From positions 1 to 47,908 of the forward strand of contig JABGQU010000005.1 of NCBI GenBank assembly GCA_018648605.1: DNA of 47,908 bases. The letters are read 5' to 3'. The stretch comes from Anaerolineae bacterium. GTDB lineage: Bacteria > Chloroflexota > Anaerolineae > Anaerolineales > Villigracilaceae. The notes beneath the pieces are model-generated. The model did no database searches and was not told the origin of the DNA. It saw only the letters and a program-made list of their open reading frames with translations. Shown piece after piece: positions 1-7,957 of the stretch; the stretch's first letter is position 1; every line of letters starts with the position of its first letter. A program made the position numbers and the translations under genes.

Positions 1-24
1 TAAAGCAATAAACTCTTGATCATC

Positions 25-40
25 TAAAGGAGGTGATGTC
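25..40 (+). promoter_or_regulatory. Shine-Dalgarno-like box without a start codon, upstream of the sugar-binding gene
   Basis: The sequence TAAAGGAGGTGATGTC is nearly a full complement of the usual 16S rRNA 3' end. No ATG, GTG or TTG lies at usable spacing behind it: the GTG at 33 and ATG at 36 overlap or touch the box. The binding-protein gene has its own site, GGAGGA, 10 nt before its ATG at 111. A 14/16 match sits 93 nt before the second sugar-binding gene, at 35840-35855. A role as an mRNA 5' stabiliser (STAB-SD type) is inference. Confidence 0.55.
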
Positions 41-110
41 GCGGAAGGAAATAATAACAACTTGTTCTAACCTAGAATTTCACAAACCCTATTCGGAGGA
101 ATACAAAGTA

Positions 111-2768
111 ATGAAGAAAACACTTCTCACCCTTTTTGTGCTGCTGATGGTTGCAAGCCTGATCTTGTCAGCTTGTACACCTGAAGTTGCAGAACCTGTT
201 GCAGAACCTGTAGCAGAACCTGCCACAGATATGTCCGCCCCTGCCCCCGCAGGTGACGAACTAGCGGCTGCTTACGCCGGCGAATATGATGGCACAGTTG
301 TCACCATGTCTGGTCCTTTCACCGATGCAGACGCCGTCAAATTTGATGCTTCTGTTGTTGCTTTTGAAGAGGCAACCGGCATTGATATTCAATATGAAGG
401 CTCGAAAGAATTTGAAGCCTCCATCACCATCCGTGTAGACGGTGGCGATGCTCCTGACATTGTTGACTTCCCACAGCCCGGTCTTCTGTCCACGATGGTT
501 GCCAAAGGTCAAGTTGTTGACCTGAACGGTGTCATTGACGAAGCTTGGCTGGCAGAGAACTACATCCAATCCTGGCTGGATATGGGCACCATGGAAGGTC
601 CCGATGGTCCTATGATGGCTGGTGTTTGGGCACGTGCTAACGGTAAGTCTTTGGTTTTCTACCCGAAAGCCGAATTTGATGCTGCTGGCTACACTGTTCC
701 CGAAACTTGGGAAGAAATGATGACCCTCACTGAGACGATCGCCTCTGATGGTGACACCCCTTGGTGTATCGGTATTGAGTCTGGTGCTGCAACCGGTTGG
801 GCAATGACCGACTGGCTCGAAGACACCATGCTCCGCACCACCTCGCTTGAAAATTACGACAAATGGGTTGCTGGCGAATTGCCCTTCAGCTCACCCGAAG
901 TACAAAATGCGCTCGGTTACGTCACCGACATCTGGTTCAATGATGACTACGTCTATGGCGGTCAGGCTGCTATCCCCACCACTTTCTTTGGTGATGCCCC
1001 CACCCCGATGTTCGATTCACCCCCCAAATGCTGGCTGCACCGTCAGGGCAACTTCATTACCTCCTTCTTCCCAGAAGGCAAAGAAGCTGGCGTAGATTAC
1101 GACTTCTTCTACCTGCCCCCGATCGATGAGCAATACGGCAAACCTGTTCTTGGTGCCGGCGATATTTACGCCATGTTCAACGACCGCCCCGAAGTTCGCG
1201 CAGCAATCCAATACTTCTCAACTGGCGATTCCGTCAAAGGTTGGGTCGAAGCTGGTGGTGCAATTTCGCCCCATAACGACTCTGATCTCGATTGGTACGC
1301 TGACTCCGTCACCCGTGGCGTTGCTGAGATCATCTTGAATGCAGATTCCTTCCGCTTCGATGCATCTGACCTGATGCCCGGTGCTGTTGGTGCTGGCACC
1401 TTCTGGAAATACATGACCGATTACGTGAGCGGTTCTGTCAACCAAGAAGCTGCCCTTCTGCGAATTGATGCATCCTGGCCCACTGCTGAGCCTGCCAGAC
1501 TGGCTTTTGATGGTGAAGCTCCCCCCGCTACCGGAGATGAATTAGCCGCCGCATTGAATGGTGATTATGAAGGCACAGTTGTTACTATGGCTGGCCCCTT
1601 CACCGATGTAGACGCCGTCAAATTTGACGCATCTATCGCTGCTTACGAAGAAGCAACCGGCATTGATATTCAATATGAAGGCTCGAAAGAATTTGAAGCC
1701 TCCATCACCATCCGCGTAGACGGTGGCGATGCCCCCGATATTGTTGATTTCCCACAACCTGGCTTGCTCGGCACTATGGTTGCCAAAGGTCAAGTTGTTG
1801 ATCTCAACACCGTTATTGACACCGATTGGCTCGCAGAAAATTACGGACCTGCCTGGCTCGAAATGGGCACAATGGCTGGACCTGATGGCGATCTGATGGC
1901 TGGTGTTTGGGGTCGTGTCAATGGTAAATCTCTCGTTTTCTATCCGAAAGCCGAATTTGATGCCGCTGGCTACACCGTTCCCGAAACTTGGGATGAATTA
2001 GTCGCTCTCACCGAGACAATCGCCTCTGATGGTGATACTCCTTGGTGTGTCGGTATTGAGTCTGGTGCCGCAACCGGTTGGGCAATGACCGACTGGCTCG
2101 AAGACGCCATGCTCCGCACCACCTCCCTCGAGAACTACGACAAATGGGTTGCTGGCGAATTGCCCTTCAACTCACCCGAAGTACAAAACGCGCTCGGTTA
2201 CGTTACCGACATTTGGTTCAATGATGCTTACGTCTATGGCGGTCAGGCTTCTATCCCCACCACTTTCTTTGGTGATGCCCCCACCCCGATGTTTGACTCA
2301 CCTCCCAAATGCTGGCTGCACCGTCAGGGCAACTTCATTACCTCCTTCTTCCCAGAAGGCAAAGAAGCTGGCGTAGATTACGACTTCTTCTACCTGCCCC
2401 CGATCGATGAAGCCTATGGCAAACCCGTTCTCGGTGCTGGCGATATTTATGCGATGTTCAACGACCGCCCCGAAGTTCGTGCAACCATTCAATACTTCTC
2501 CACCGGCGATTCTGTCAAAGGTTGGGTAGAAGCTGGTGGCGCAATTTCGCCGCATAATGACTCCGACCTCGGTTGGTACGCTGATCCTGTTACTGCCGGT
2601 GTTGCTGAAATTCTTCTCAACGCAACTGCTTTCCGCTTTGACGCCTCAGATCTAATGCCCGGCTCCGTTGGCGCTGGCACCTTCTGGAAATACATGACCG
2701 ATTACGTAAGCGGTACTGTTGAAATGGAAGATGCTCTTCAGCAGATCGACGACTCTTGGCCCGAATAA
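111..2768 (+). CDS. Tandem-duplicated sugar (alpha-glucoside type) ABC transporter substrate-binding lipoprotein
   Basis: This 885-residue extracellular binding protein would capture alpha-glucosides or related oligosaccharides for the permeases at 3150-5368. I chose ATG 111 because GGAGGA lies 10 nt upstream and a lipoprotein signal peptide follows directly, with lipobox LSAC and Cys22; an in-frame GTG at 33 would bury the signal. A short VAEP-repeat linker leads into two complete family 1-type binding domains, about residues 48-470 and 475-885. They repeat with a period of 427 codons (1281 nt): GDELAAA starts at nt 252 and again at nt 1533. The copies are very close at DNA level but differ at many silent and some coding sites. 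Single-domain relatives are about 400-450 residues. The pairing with AglF/AglG-like permeases supports an AglE-type role; the actual sugar is not readable from sequence. Confidence 0.9.
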   Translation: MKKTLLTLFVLLMVASLILSACTPEVAEPVAEPVAEPATDMSAPAPAGDELAAAYAGEYDGTVVTMSGPFTDADAVKFDASVVAFEEATGIDIQYEGSKEFEASITIRVDGGDAPDIVDFPQPGLLSTMVAKGQVVDLNGVIDEAWLAENYIQSWLDMGTMEGPDGPMMAGVWARANGKSLVFYPKAEFDAAGYTVPETWEEMMTLTETIASDGDTPWCIGIESGAATGWAMTDWLEDTMLRTTSLENYDKWVAGELPFSSPEVQNALGYVTDIWFNDDYVYGGQAAIPTTFFGDAPTPMFDSPPKCWLHRQGNFITSFFPEGKEAGVDYDFFYLPPIDEQYGKPVLGAGDIYAMFNDRPEVRAAIQYFSTGDSVKGWVEAGGAISPHNDSDLDWYADSVTRGVAEIILNADSFRFDASDLMPGAVGAGTFWKYMTDYVSGSVNQEAALLRIDASWPTAEPARLAFDGEAPPATGDELAAALNGDYEGTVVTMAGPFTDVDAVKFDASIAAYEEATGIDIQYEGSKEFEASITIRVDGGDAPDIVDFPQPGLLGTMVAKGQVVDLNTVIDTDWLAENYGPAWLEMGTMAGPDGDLMAGVWGRVNGKSLVFYPKAEFDAAGYTVPETWDELVALTETIASDGDTPWCVGIESGAATGWAMTDWLEDAMLRTTSLENYDKWVAGELPFNSPEVQNALGYVTDIWFNDAYVYGGQASIPTTFFGDAPTPMFDSPPKCWLHRQGNFITSFFPEGKEAGVDYDFFYLPPIDEAYGKPVLGAGDIYAMFNDRPEVRATIQYFSTGDSVKGWVEAGGAISPHNDSDLGWYADPVTAGVAEILLNATAFRFDASDLMPGSVGAGTFWKYMTDYVSGTVEMEDALQQIDDSWPE
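252..2765 (+). repeat. 1281-nt direct tandem duplication inside the binding-protein gene
   Basis: The segment starting at 252 is repeated in frame starting at 1533. Long stretches are nearly identical, including the region coding for residues with GSKEFEASITIRVDGGDAPD in both copies. Differences such as the Met-rich versus Leu-rich segment after TVPETW show that the copies have diverged slightly. Confidence 0.93.
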
Positions 2769-2802
2769 ACTTTTTCTCTTTTGAGATGAAGTAGAATAAA
2801 AC

Positions 2803-2832
2803 AGAGGGGCAGGATTTATTTCCTGCCCCTCT
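2803..2832 (+). terminator. Intercistronic stem-loop between binding-protein and permease genes
   Basis: Arms AGAGGGGCAGGA and TCCTGCCCCTCT pair perfectly over 12 bp with the loop TTTATT. No T-run follows, so it is more likely a partial terminator or an mRNA 3'-end stabiliser than a full stop. It lies 35 nt after the binding-protein stop codon. It resembles the GTAGGGGC palindromes elsewhere in the window. Confidence 0.6.
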
Positions 2833-2838
2833 AGATAT

Positions 2839-2938
2839 GTCATTGCGAGGTAGCTTTTTCACCGACCTGTGCTCCGAAGGGGTGAGCAATCTCCTAGACA
2901 GTTAGGGAGACTGCTTCGCAAGGGCGGCTCGCAGTGAC
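2839..2938. repeat. Dispersed GTCATTGCGA element, copy 1
   Basis: The element starts GTCATTGCGAGG and ends with the imperfect inverse CTCGCAGTGAC. It carries AGCAATCTCC on one side and GGAGACTGCTTCGC on the other, so it can fold into a long hairpin. A second copy with the same landmarks is at 13484-13560 and a weaker one near 41090-41135. Confidence 0.8.
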
Positions 2939-2974
2939 ATGGACGATCAAACCGTATCGAACGTGATTTGAACC

Positions 2975-3078
2975 TGGGTGCTGCACCCAAACATCTTCTC
3001 AGCATGAGCAGGATTCCCCCACCAGAAAACCTTTCGGTGTTTCCTTAGGCGAGAAAATGTATACGCCGAAAAGATGTT
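2975..3078 (+). other. Possible structured leader RNA or unknown element upstream of permeases
   Basis: The gap 2769-3149 has no coding gene. After the hairpin at 2803 and the repeat at 2839-2938 come several helices: TGGGTG/CACCCA around a 3-nt loop (2975-2989), an enclosing AACATCTT/AAGATGTT pair (2990-2997 with 3071-3078), CTCA/TGAG inside it, a bulged GAAAACC/GGTGTTTC stem, and GGCG/CGCC. Together they could form a multi-branched fold before the permease start. No known riboswitch class is recognised, and short helices can arise by chance. Confidence 0.3.
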
Positions 3079-3149
3079 GACCGGCGGCAGGCAAGTTGAA
3101 ATCAAGCGCGATGCAATGCTCTATATCCTATTTTCAGGAGGTAAGGTTT

Positions 3150-4265
3150 ATGCAATCACCAGCAAAAAACTCTTCCGCTTTTTCGACGATCGGGCGAGTG
3201 CTCCTTTCTTTTCTTGTGCCCGTAATCACCTTCTGGGGGTTATGGCAAGTTTTTCTCTTCTTACGCGATAGCGAAGCACCGCAACTTGTCATTATCGTGG
3301 TTGCTATCCTTTGGGGCGTTGGCGGCATAGCACTCCTCTTTGTCGTCTTGAACTGGTTTGTAGAGCAACTGCCGGGGGAATTAGGACGAAGACTGCAACC
3401 TTTTGTATTTATTGGTCCCGCTGTTGCCATTATGGCATGGTACCTGGCCATTCCTGTTTTTCGAACCTTGGCGCTCAGTTTTAAAGGGCCGCTTGGGCAA
3501 GAATGGATCGGCAAAGGTTGGGAAATTTTCGCCAATTATGAATTTGCCTTCACTGATCGCATCATGCTCGAAACTTTCCGTAACAATTTGATGTGGATGG
3601 TTTTTGGCACAGCCCTCAGTGTAGGATTTGGCTTGCTCGTTGCCGTGCTGGCAGATCGCAGTAAATTTGAATCTATTTATAAGGCCATTATTTTTATGCC
3701 TATGGCCATCTCTTTTGTCGGCGCAGGTGTGATTTGGAAATTTGTCTACACCTACAGAGGTGTGGGCGTTGGTATTCAGGAGATTGGCTTGCTCAACGCC
3801 ATTGTCCTTGCGTTTGGAGGGGAGTCGCAGCCCTGGCTCAATTTGCCCCCGTGGAATAACTTTTTCCTCATCATCATTATGGTCTGGCTCCAAACAGGAT
3901 TTGCGATGGTCGTCATCTCTTCAGCGATCAAGGGAATCCCAGACGAATTACTGGAAGCCGCTCGCATAGATGGTGCGACCGAAGTACAAGCCTTTTTCGG
4001 GATTACCATCCCTTATATCAAAGGAACGTTACTGACGGTCACAACCACAATCGTTATCTTTAGCTTGAAGTTATTTGACATTGTTCGCGTCATGACAGGC
4101 GGTAATAACGGCACAAACGTTATCGCCAACGAGTTTTATTTGCAACGCTTTACTTATGGCAACACGGGGCGTGCCTCTGCGATTGCGATCATTCTCTTAA
4201 TTGCTGTTGTTCCGGTCATTATCTACAATTTACGAGAATTCAATAAAGATAGGAGGGCTTTCTAA
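3150..4265 (+). CDS. aglF: Sugar ABC transporter permease, AglF/MalF type
   Basis: This 371-residue inner-membrane subunit forms half of the translocation channel for the sugars bound by the upstream lipoprotein. ATG 3150 follows a strong CAGGAGG site at 3135; upstream in-frame starts lack one. Two extra N-terminal membrane spans (about residues 18-75) precede the core binding-protein-dependent permease domain. The cytoplasmic EAA loop reads EAARIDGATEVQAF at about residues 269-282 and would contact the ATPase. Its stop codon overlaps the next start (TAATG), so the two permeases are translationally coupled. No ATPase gene is present in the window, so a shared one is presumably encoded elsewhere. 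The family call is secure; alpha-glucoside specificity is inferred from overall resemblance to AglF. Confidence 0.85.
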   Translation: MQSPAKNSSAFSTIGRVLLSFLVPVITFWGLWQVFLFLRDSEAPQLVIIVVAILWGVGGIALLFVVLNWFVEQLPGELGRRLQPFVFIGPAVAIMAWYLAIPVFRTLALSFKGPLGQEWIGKGWEIFANYEFAFTDRIMLETFRNNLMWMVFGTALSVGFGLLVAVLADRSKFESIYKAIIFMPMAISFVGAGVIWKFVYTYRGVGVGIQEIGLLNAIVLAFGGESQPWLNLPPWNNFFLIIIMVWLQTGFAMVVISSAIKGIPDELLEAARIDGATEVQAFFGITIPYIKGTLLTVTTTIVIFSLKLFDIVRVMTGGNNGTNVIANEFYLQRFTYGNTGRASAIAIILLIAVVPVIIYNLREFNKDRRAF

Positions 4266-5368
4266 TGGCTACTAGCAGCTTAAAAGGTCAACAAAGAAGA
4301 TCATCTCTTATCATCAACGGGGTTTTGATCTTAGTCTGCCTGATATGGCTCGTACCAACCTTGGGCGTTTTCATCACTTCTTTTAGAGACAGCCAAGATA
4401 TTTTTAATTCTGGCTGGTGGGCTGTTCTTCCCCACAAAGAAGATGCCGAGACCGGCGAGATCATTCTTGAAGATGATATTGATGTGAATGGACAAATTGC
4501 CATTGAAGGCACTTCTGCCACTTTTGAAGAATGGCGCGAAGGCGTTGTCTTGCCCGATGGCAGGAAATTAACCTGGTATGGCAATAAACGTACCCGAAAA
4601 ATTATTATCAGTGAAGAAGTCTGGGTAGGTTTTGCGGCAAACTTAACACTTGAAAACTACAAAGATGTCATCACGGGCAAAGAAATCTCCTTTACTGACG
4701 CCGGAGGAAATGAAATCACCCGCAAAGGCAATAATTTAGGCGGCGCATTTCTAAACTCTGTTGCGGTGGCTATTCCGGCTACGGTCATTCCGATTTTGAT
4801 CGCTGCCTTTGCTGCCTTTGGCTTCTCATGGCTCAAATTTCCGGGTAGAGACTTGCTTTTCACGATGATTGTGGCAATCCTCGTCGTTCCATTGCAAATT
4901 TCGCTTGTCCCCATTTTGCAGGATTACACCAAACTGGATTTGAACGGCACCTTCCTCGGGATTTGGCTGGCACATACGGGATTTGGCTTGCCACTGGCAA
5001 CCTATCTTCTCTTTAACTACATCAGCACCTTGCCACGCGAACTACTTGAAGCTGCTTATATTGACGGCGCATCGAATTTCACCATTTTCGTTCGCCTGAT
5101 CCTGCCGCTTTCGGTTCCGTCACTCGCATCCTTCGCCATCTTCCAATTCCTGTGGGTCTGGAACGATTATCTCGTTTCTCTCGTCTTCCTGGGCGAGAAA
5201 ACGCGTGTGATCACCTACGCCCTCGCCTCCATCGTCGGAGAAAAAGGGCAAGATTGGCATCTATTAACTTCAGGTGCATTTATCTCCATGTTGCTGCCTC
5301 TAGCCGTTTTCTTTGCTCTTCAACGCTACTTCGTGCGTGGTATGTTGGCTGGCTCGGTCAAAGGCTAA
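4265..5368 (+). CDS. aglG: Sugar ABC transporter permease, AglG/MalG type
   Basis: This 367-residue membrane permease is the second channel subunit. After a first membrane span at about residues 18-40 there is a large outside loop of roughly 90 residues, with an acidic stretch and the segment VNGQIAIEGTSATFEEW; this loop is typical of AglG-like permeases and absent from short MalG proteins. The core domain follows, with EAA loop EAAYIDGASNFTIF at about residues 262-275. The ATG overlaps the stop of the previous gene by one base. It ends three bases before the aldo/keto reductase, placing that enzyme in the same transcript. Confidence 0.87.
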   Translation: MATSSLKGQQRRSSLIINGVLILVCLIWLVPTLGVFITSFRDSQDIFNSGWWAVLPHKEDAETGEIILEDDIDVNGQIAIEGTSATFEEWREGVVLPDGRKLTWYGNKRTRKIIISEEVWVGFAANLTLENYKDVITGKEISFTDAGGNEITRKGNNLGGAFLNSVAVAIPATVIPILIAAFAAFGFSWLKFPGRDLLFTMIVAILVVPLQISLVPILQDYTKLDLNGTFLGIWLAHTGFGLPLATYLLFNYISTLPRELLEAAYIDGASNFTIFVRLILPLSVPSLASFAIFQFLWVWNDYLVSLVFLGEKTRVITYALASIVGEKGQDWHLLTSGAFISMLLPLAVFFALQRYFVRGMLAGSVKG

Positions 5369-5371
5369 AAC

Positions 5372-6397
5372 GTGAAATATCGACAGCTAGGAAAGAGCGG
5401 TTTGCTTGTTTCCAACCTTGCGTTGGGAACAATGATTTTTGGTGAGAAAAAAGAACGCAGCACATCCGCAGACGAAGCAACACGCATTATCCATCGTTAT
5501 CTCGACGTTGGCGGAAATCATATTGATACCGCCAACGTCTACGCAGGTGGTCGCTCCGAAGAGATCGTCGGAGCAGCCTTGCATGGTCGCCGCGACAATG
5601 TTGTTCTCGCGACCAAAGTCCGCTTCCCGATGGGAGAAGGCGTTAATGATGGTGGGCTTTCTCGCCACCATATTTTTCGCAGTGTGGAAGCCAGCCTAAA
5701 ACGCCTCCAAACCGACGTGATCGACCTGCTCTATATGCACTGCTGGGATCCGCTTACGCCCATCGAAGAATCACTGCGTGCCTTCGACGATCTCGTCTCT
5801 GCAGGCAAAGTGCGCTATATCGGCGTTTCAAACTTCAAAGCCTGGCAATTGATGAAAGCTCTCGGCATCAGCGAGCAATATAACTGGGCACGTTTTGTCG
5901 CCGCTCAATATCAATATAGTTTGGTCACGCGTGATATTGAAAAAGAATATCTTGACCTCTGCGCTAGCGAAGGCGTTGGGCTGACACCTTGGGGTCCCCT
6001 TGGCGGTGGATTCCTCAGCGGAAAATATCAACAAGACCAGAAACCCACCCAAAGCGCGCAAGGTCGTCTCGCTACATCACCCAGCCACGAAGAAGAGGCC
6101 TGGGAACGCCGCAATATCGACCGTAACTGGCAGATCATCACCACCGTGAACGAAGTTGCTAATAAATACAACGCCACGCATTCGCAAATTGCACTGGCAT
6201 GGCTACTCTCGCGTACAGTCGTCGCCTCCATTATTCTTGGTGTGCGCACCCTCGAACAACTCAATGATAATCTCGGCACCAGCGAAATAAACCTGACGTC
6301 AGAAGACATCAATTTGCTCGATCAAGCTAGCGCAACACCGGCAGGCTATCCTTATCGCTTCATCAAAAATTATGGTCAACGCCATGCTGATGGCTAG
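5372..6397 (+). CDS. Aldo/keto reductase
   Basis: This 341-residue protein is a TIM-barrel NAD(P)H-dependent oxidoreductase. The catalytic set is visible: Asp and Tyr in DTANVYAGGRSEE, Lys in VLATKVRF and His in LLYMHCWDP. The C-terminal part has the cofactor-binding features of the family, for example SIILGVRTLEQL. The start is GTG 5372, three bases after the permease stop. Position between a sugar importer and a beta-glucosidase suggests oxidation or reduction of a sugar or glycoside, but the substrate cannot be read from sequence. Confidence 0.88.
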   Translation: MKYRQLGKSGLLVSNLALGTMIFGEKKERSTSADEATRIIHRYLDVGGNHIDTANVYAGGRSEEIVGAALHGRRDNVVLATKVRFPMGEGVNDGGLSRHHIFRSVEASLKRLQTDVIDLLYMHCWDPLTPIEESLRAFDDLVSAGKVRYIGVSNFKAWQLMKALGISEQYNWARFVAAQYQYSLVTRDIEKEYLDLCASEGVGLTPWGPLGGGFLSGKYQQDQKPTQSAQGRLATSPSHEEEAWERRNIDRNWQIITTVNEVANKYNATHSQIALAWLLSRTVVASIILGVRTLEQLNDNLGTSEINLTSEDINLLDQASATPAGYPYRFIKNYGQRHADG

Positions 6398-6484
6398 CTG
6401 CATATTGGCATTATCAAATTAGTCAGCAACCAAACAGCCATTTCTATAAGTGGCTGTTTTTGCGAAAAGAACACGGAATAAACC

Positions 6485-7840
6485 ATGTCAAATACAACCC
6501 TTCATTTTCCGAAAGATTTTCTCTGGGGCACAGCCGCCTCCGCCTATCAGATCGAAGGCGCGTATAACGAAGATGGCAAAGGCGAAAGTATCTGGGATCG
6601 CTTCGTCCGCTGGGATGCACATGTGCTCAACGGCGATACAGGCGATATCGCCTGCGACCACTATCACAGGATGCCGCAAGATGTCGCCCTGCTTAAAGAG
6701 TTGGGCATTCCCTGCTACAGCTTTACAGTTGCGTGGACGCGTATCCTGCCAGAGGGGCGCGGGCAAGTCAACGCTAAAGGTTTGGATTTCTACGACCGCC
6801 TCGTAGACGCCCTCCTGGACGCAGGCATCCGTCCGAAAGGCACTCTCTATCACTGGGATTTCCCCCAACTACTTCAGGATTTGGGCGGATGGGTGAACCG
6901 AGACTCGGTGCAGTGGTTTGGCGACTACGCCCAAATCGTCTTCGACAAATTGGCAGATCGCGTAAAAATTTGGGGCACACATAACGAACCCTGGGTGGCA
7001 TCCTTTTTGGGTTACGCCAGCGGATTCCATGCCCCGGGGATTTGTGATTTTACAAAAGCTTATCAGACCGCCCATCATATGCTTATGGCACATGGTAAGG
7101 CTGTACAAATTTATCGTGATAGCGGCTATGGGGGCGAGATCGGCATTATTCTCAACCTGAACGGTCTCATCCCTGCCAGCGAGAGCGAAGAGGATATTGC
7201 CGCCACGCAGCGCGTCCACGATGAGACACATGCCCTCTTCCTCGACCCGGTATTTAAGGGTAGATATCCACAGCGGCATTTTGATTATATTGGCGCGCAC
7301 CAACCCCAAATCCACGAAGGTGACCTGCAACTCATCCAGCAACCAATAGATTTTCTGGGGCTAAATTATTACAACACGGACACTGTATCCTATGATGTTT
7401 TTGGCGGATTAAACAAAGCTCGCATCACGCCCTACTCATCTCCGGGCTGGGGTAAAACAGATATGCACTGGGGCATCCACCCCGCAGGAATTAAGAGCGA
7501 GGTGTTGCACATCAAAGAGAATTACGGCAACCCCGATCTGTATATCACAGAAAACGGCTGTGCCATGCCCGACGGGCCCGATGAGAATGACTTTGTGCTC
7601 GATTGGGACAGAATTCGCTATATCAAGGCACATATACAAGCGTTGCACGAGGCAATTGAAGCTGGCGCAAACCTGAAGGGTTATTTTGTCTGGAGCGTTT
7701 TTGACAATTTTGAATGGGAACGCGGCTATAGCAATCGCTTTGGCTTGGTACGCGTTAATTATGAAACACAGGAACGCACCCCGAAGCAGAGTGCCTATTG
7801 GTATCGGGGTGTGATTAAGAAGAATGGGATTGAAATTTAA
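6485..7840 (+). CDS. Beta-glucosidase, glycoside hydrolase family 1
   Basis: This 451-residue cytoplasmic enzyme hydrolyses beta-linked glucosides or related disaccharides with retention. Glu168 in HNEPW is the acid/base and Glu356 in YITENGCAM the nucleophile. The N-terminal FPKDFLWGTAASAYQIEGA and the C-terminal FVWSVFDNFEWERGY segments are family landmarks, and the length is normal. No signal peptide is present. It lies 87 nt after the aldo/keto reductase. Substrates of GH1 overlap widely, so beta-glucosidase is the family-level call and beta-galactosidase or 6-phospho activity is not excluded. Confidence 0.92.
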   Translation: MSNTTLHFPKDFLWGTAASAYQIEGAYNEDGKGESIWDRFVRWDAHVLNGDTGDIACDHYHRMPQDVALLKELGIPCYSFTVAWTRILPEGRGQVNAKGLDFYDRLVDALLDAGIRPKGTLYHWDFPQLLQDLGGWVNRDSVQWFGDYAQIVFDKLADRVKIWGTHNEPWVASFLGYASGFHAPGICDFTKAYQTAHHMLMAHGKAVQIYRDSGYGGEIGIILNLNGLIPASESEEDIAATQRVHDETHALFLDPVFKGRYPQRHFDYIGAHQPQIHEGDLQLIQQPIDFLGLNYYNTDTVSYDVFGGLNKARITPYSSPGWGKTDMHWGIHPAGIKSEVLHIKENYGNPDLYITENGCAMPDGPDENDFVLDWDRIRYIKAHIQALHEAIEAGANLKGYFVWSVFDNFEWERGYSNRFGLVRVNYETQERTPKQSAYWYRGVIKKNGIEI

Positions 7841-7848
7841 TTCAGTCT

Positions 7849-7945
7849 CTGAGCGGAGTGCTTCACGACAGTGAAGCACGCAGACGAAGAGCGGCTCTAG
7901 CAAACCTGTCCTTCGTCTACACTCCCATTCGGTCGTTCCGCTCAG
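7849..7945. repeat. Small terminal-inverted-repeat element
   Basis: Perfect 9-bp ends CTGAGCGGA (7849) and TCCGCTCAG (ending 7945) flank 97 nt. Inside is a perfect hairpin, GTGCTTCAC-gaca-GTGAAGCAC, and a GACGAAG/CTTCGTC pair. The right end, CTCAGGAG, forms most of the ribosome binding site of the next gene. A diverged relative lies at about 13570-13660, ending CCGCTCAGGAATTG. Confidence 0.7.
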
Positions 7946-7957
7946 GAGCTGTAACTT

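Noticed and set aside
33-110. N-terminal extension of the tandem binding protein from GTG 33
   Set aside because: It would place 26 polar residues before the lipoprotein signal peptide, and ATG 111 has its own well-spaced GGAGGA. The SD-like box at 25-40 has no proper spacing to GTG 33.
252-2765. Assembly artefact as explanation of the tandem duplication
   Set aside because: The two copies differ at many silent and several coding positions spread along their length, so they are not one sequence read twice.
2940-3020. tRNA-like sequence on the minus strand (GGTTCAAATC resembling a T-loop)
   Set aside because: The bases flanking the loop do not pair as a T-stem, and no acceptor stem or proper anticodon arm could be built.
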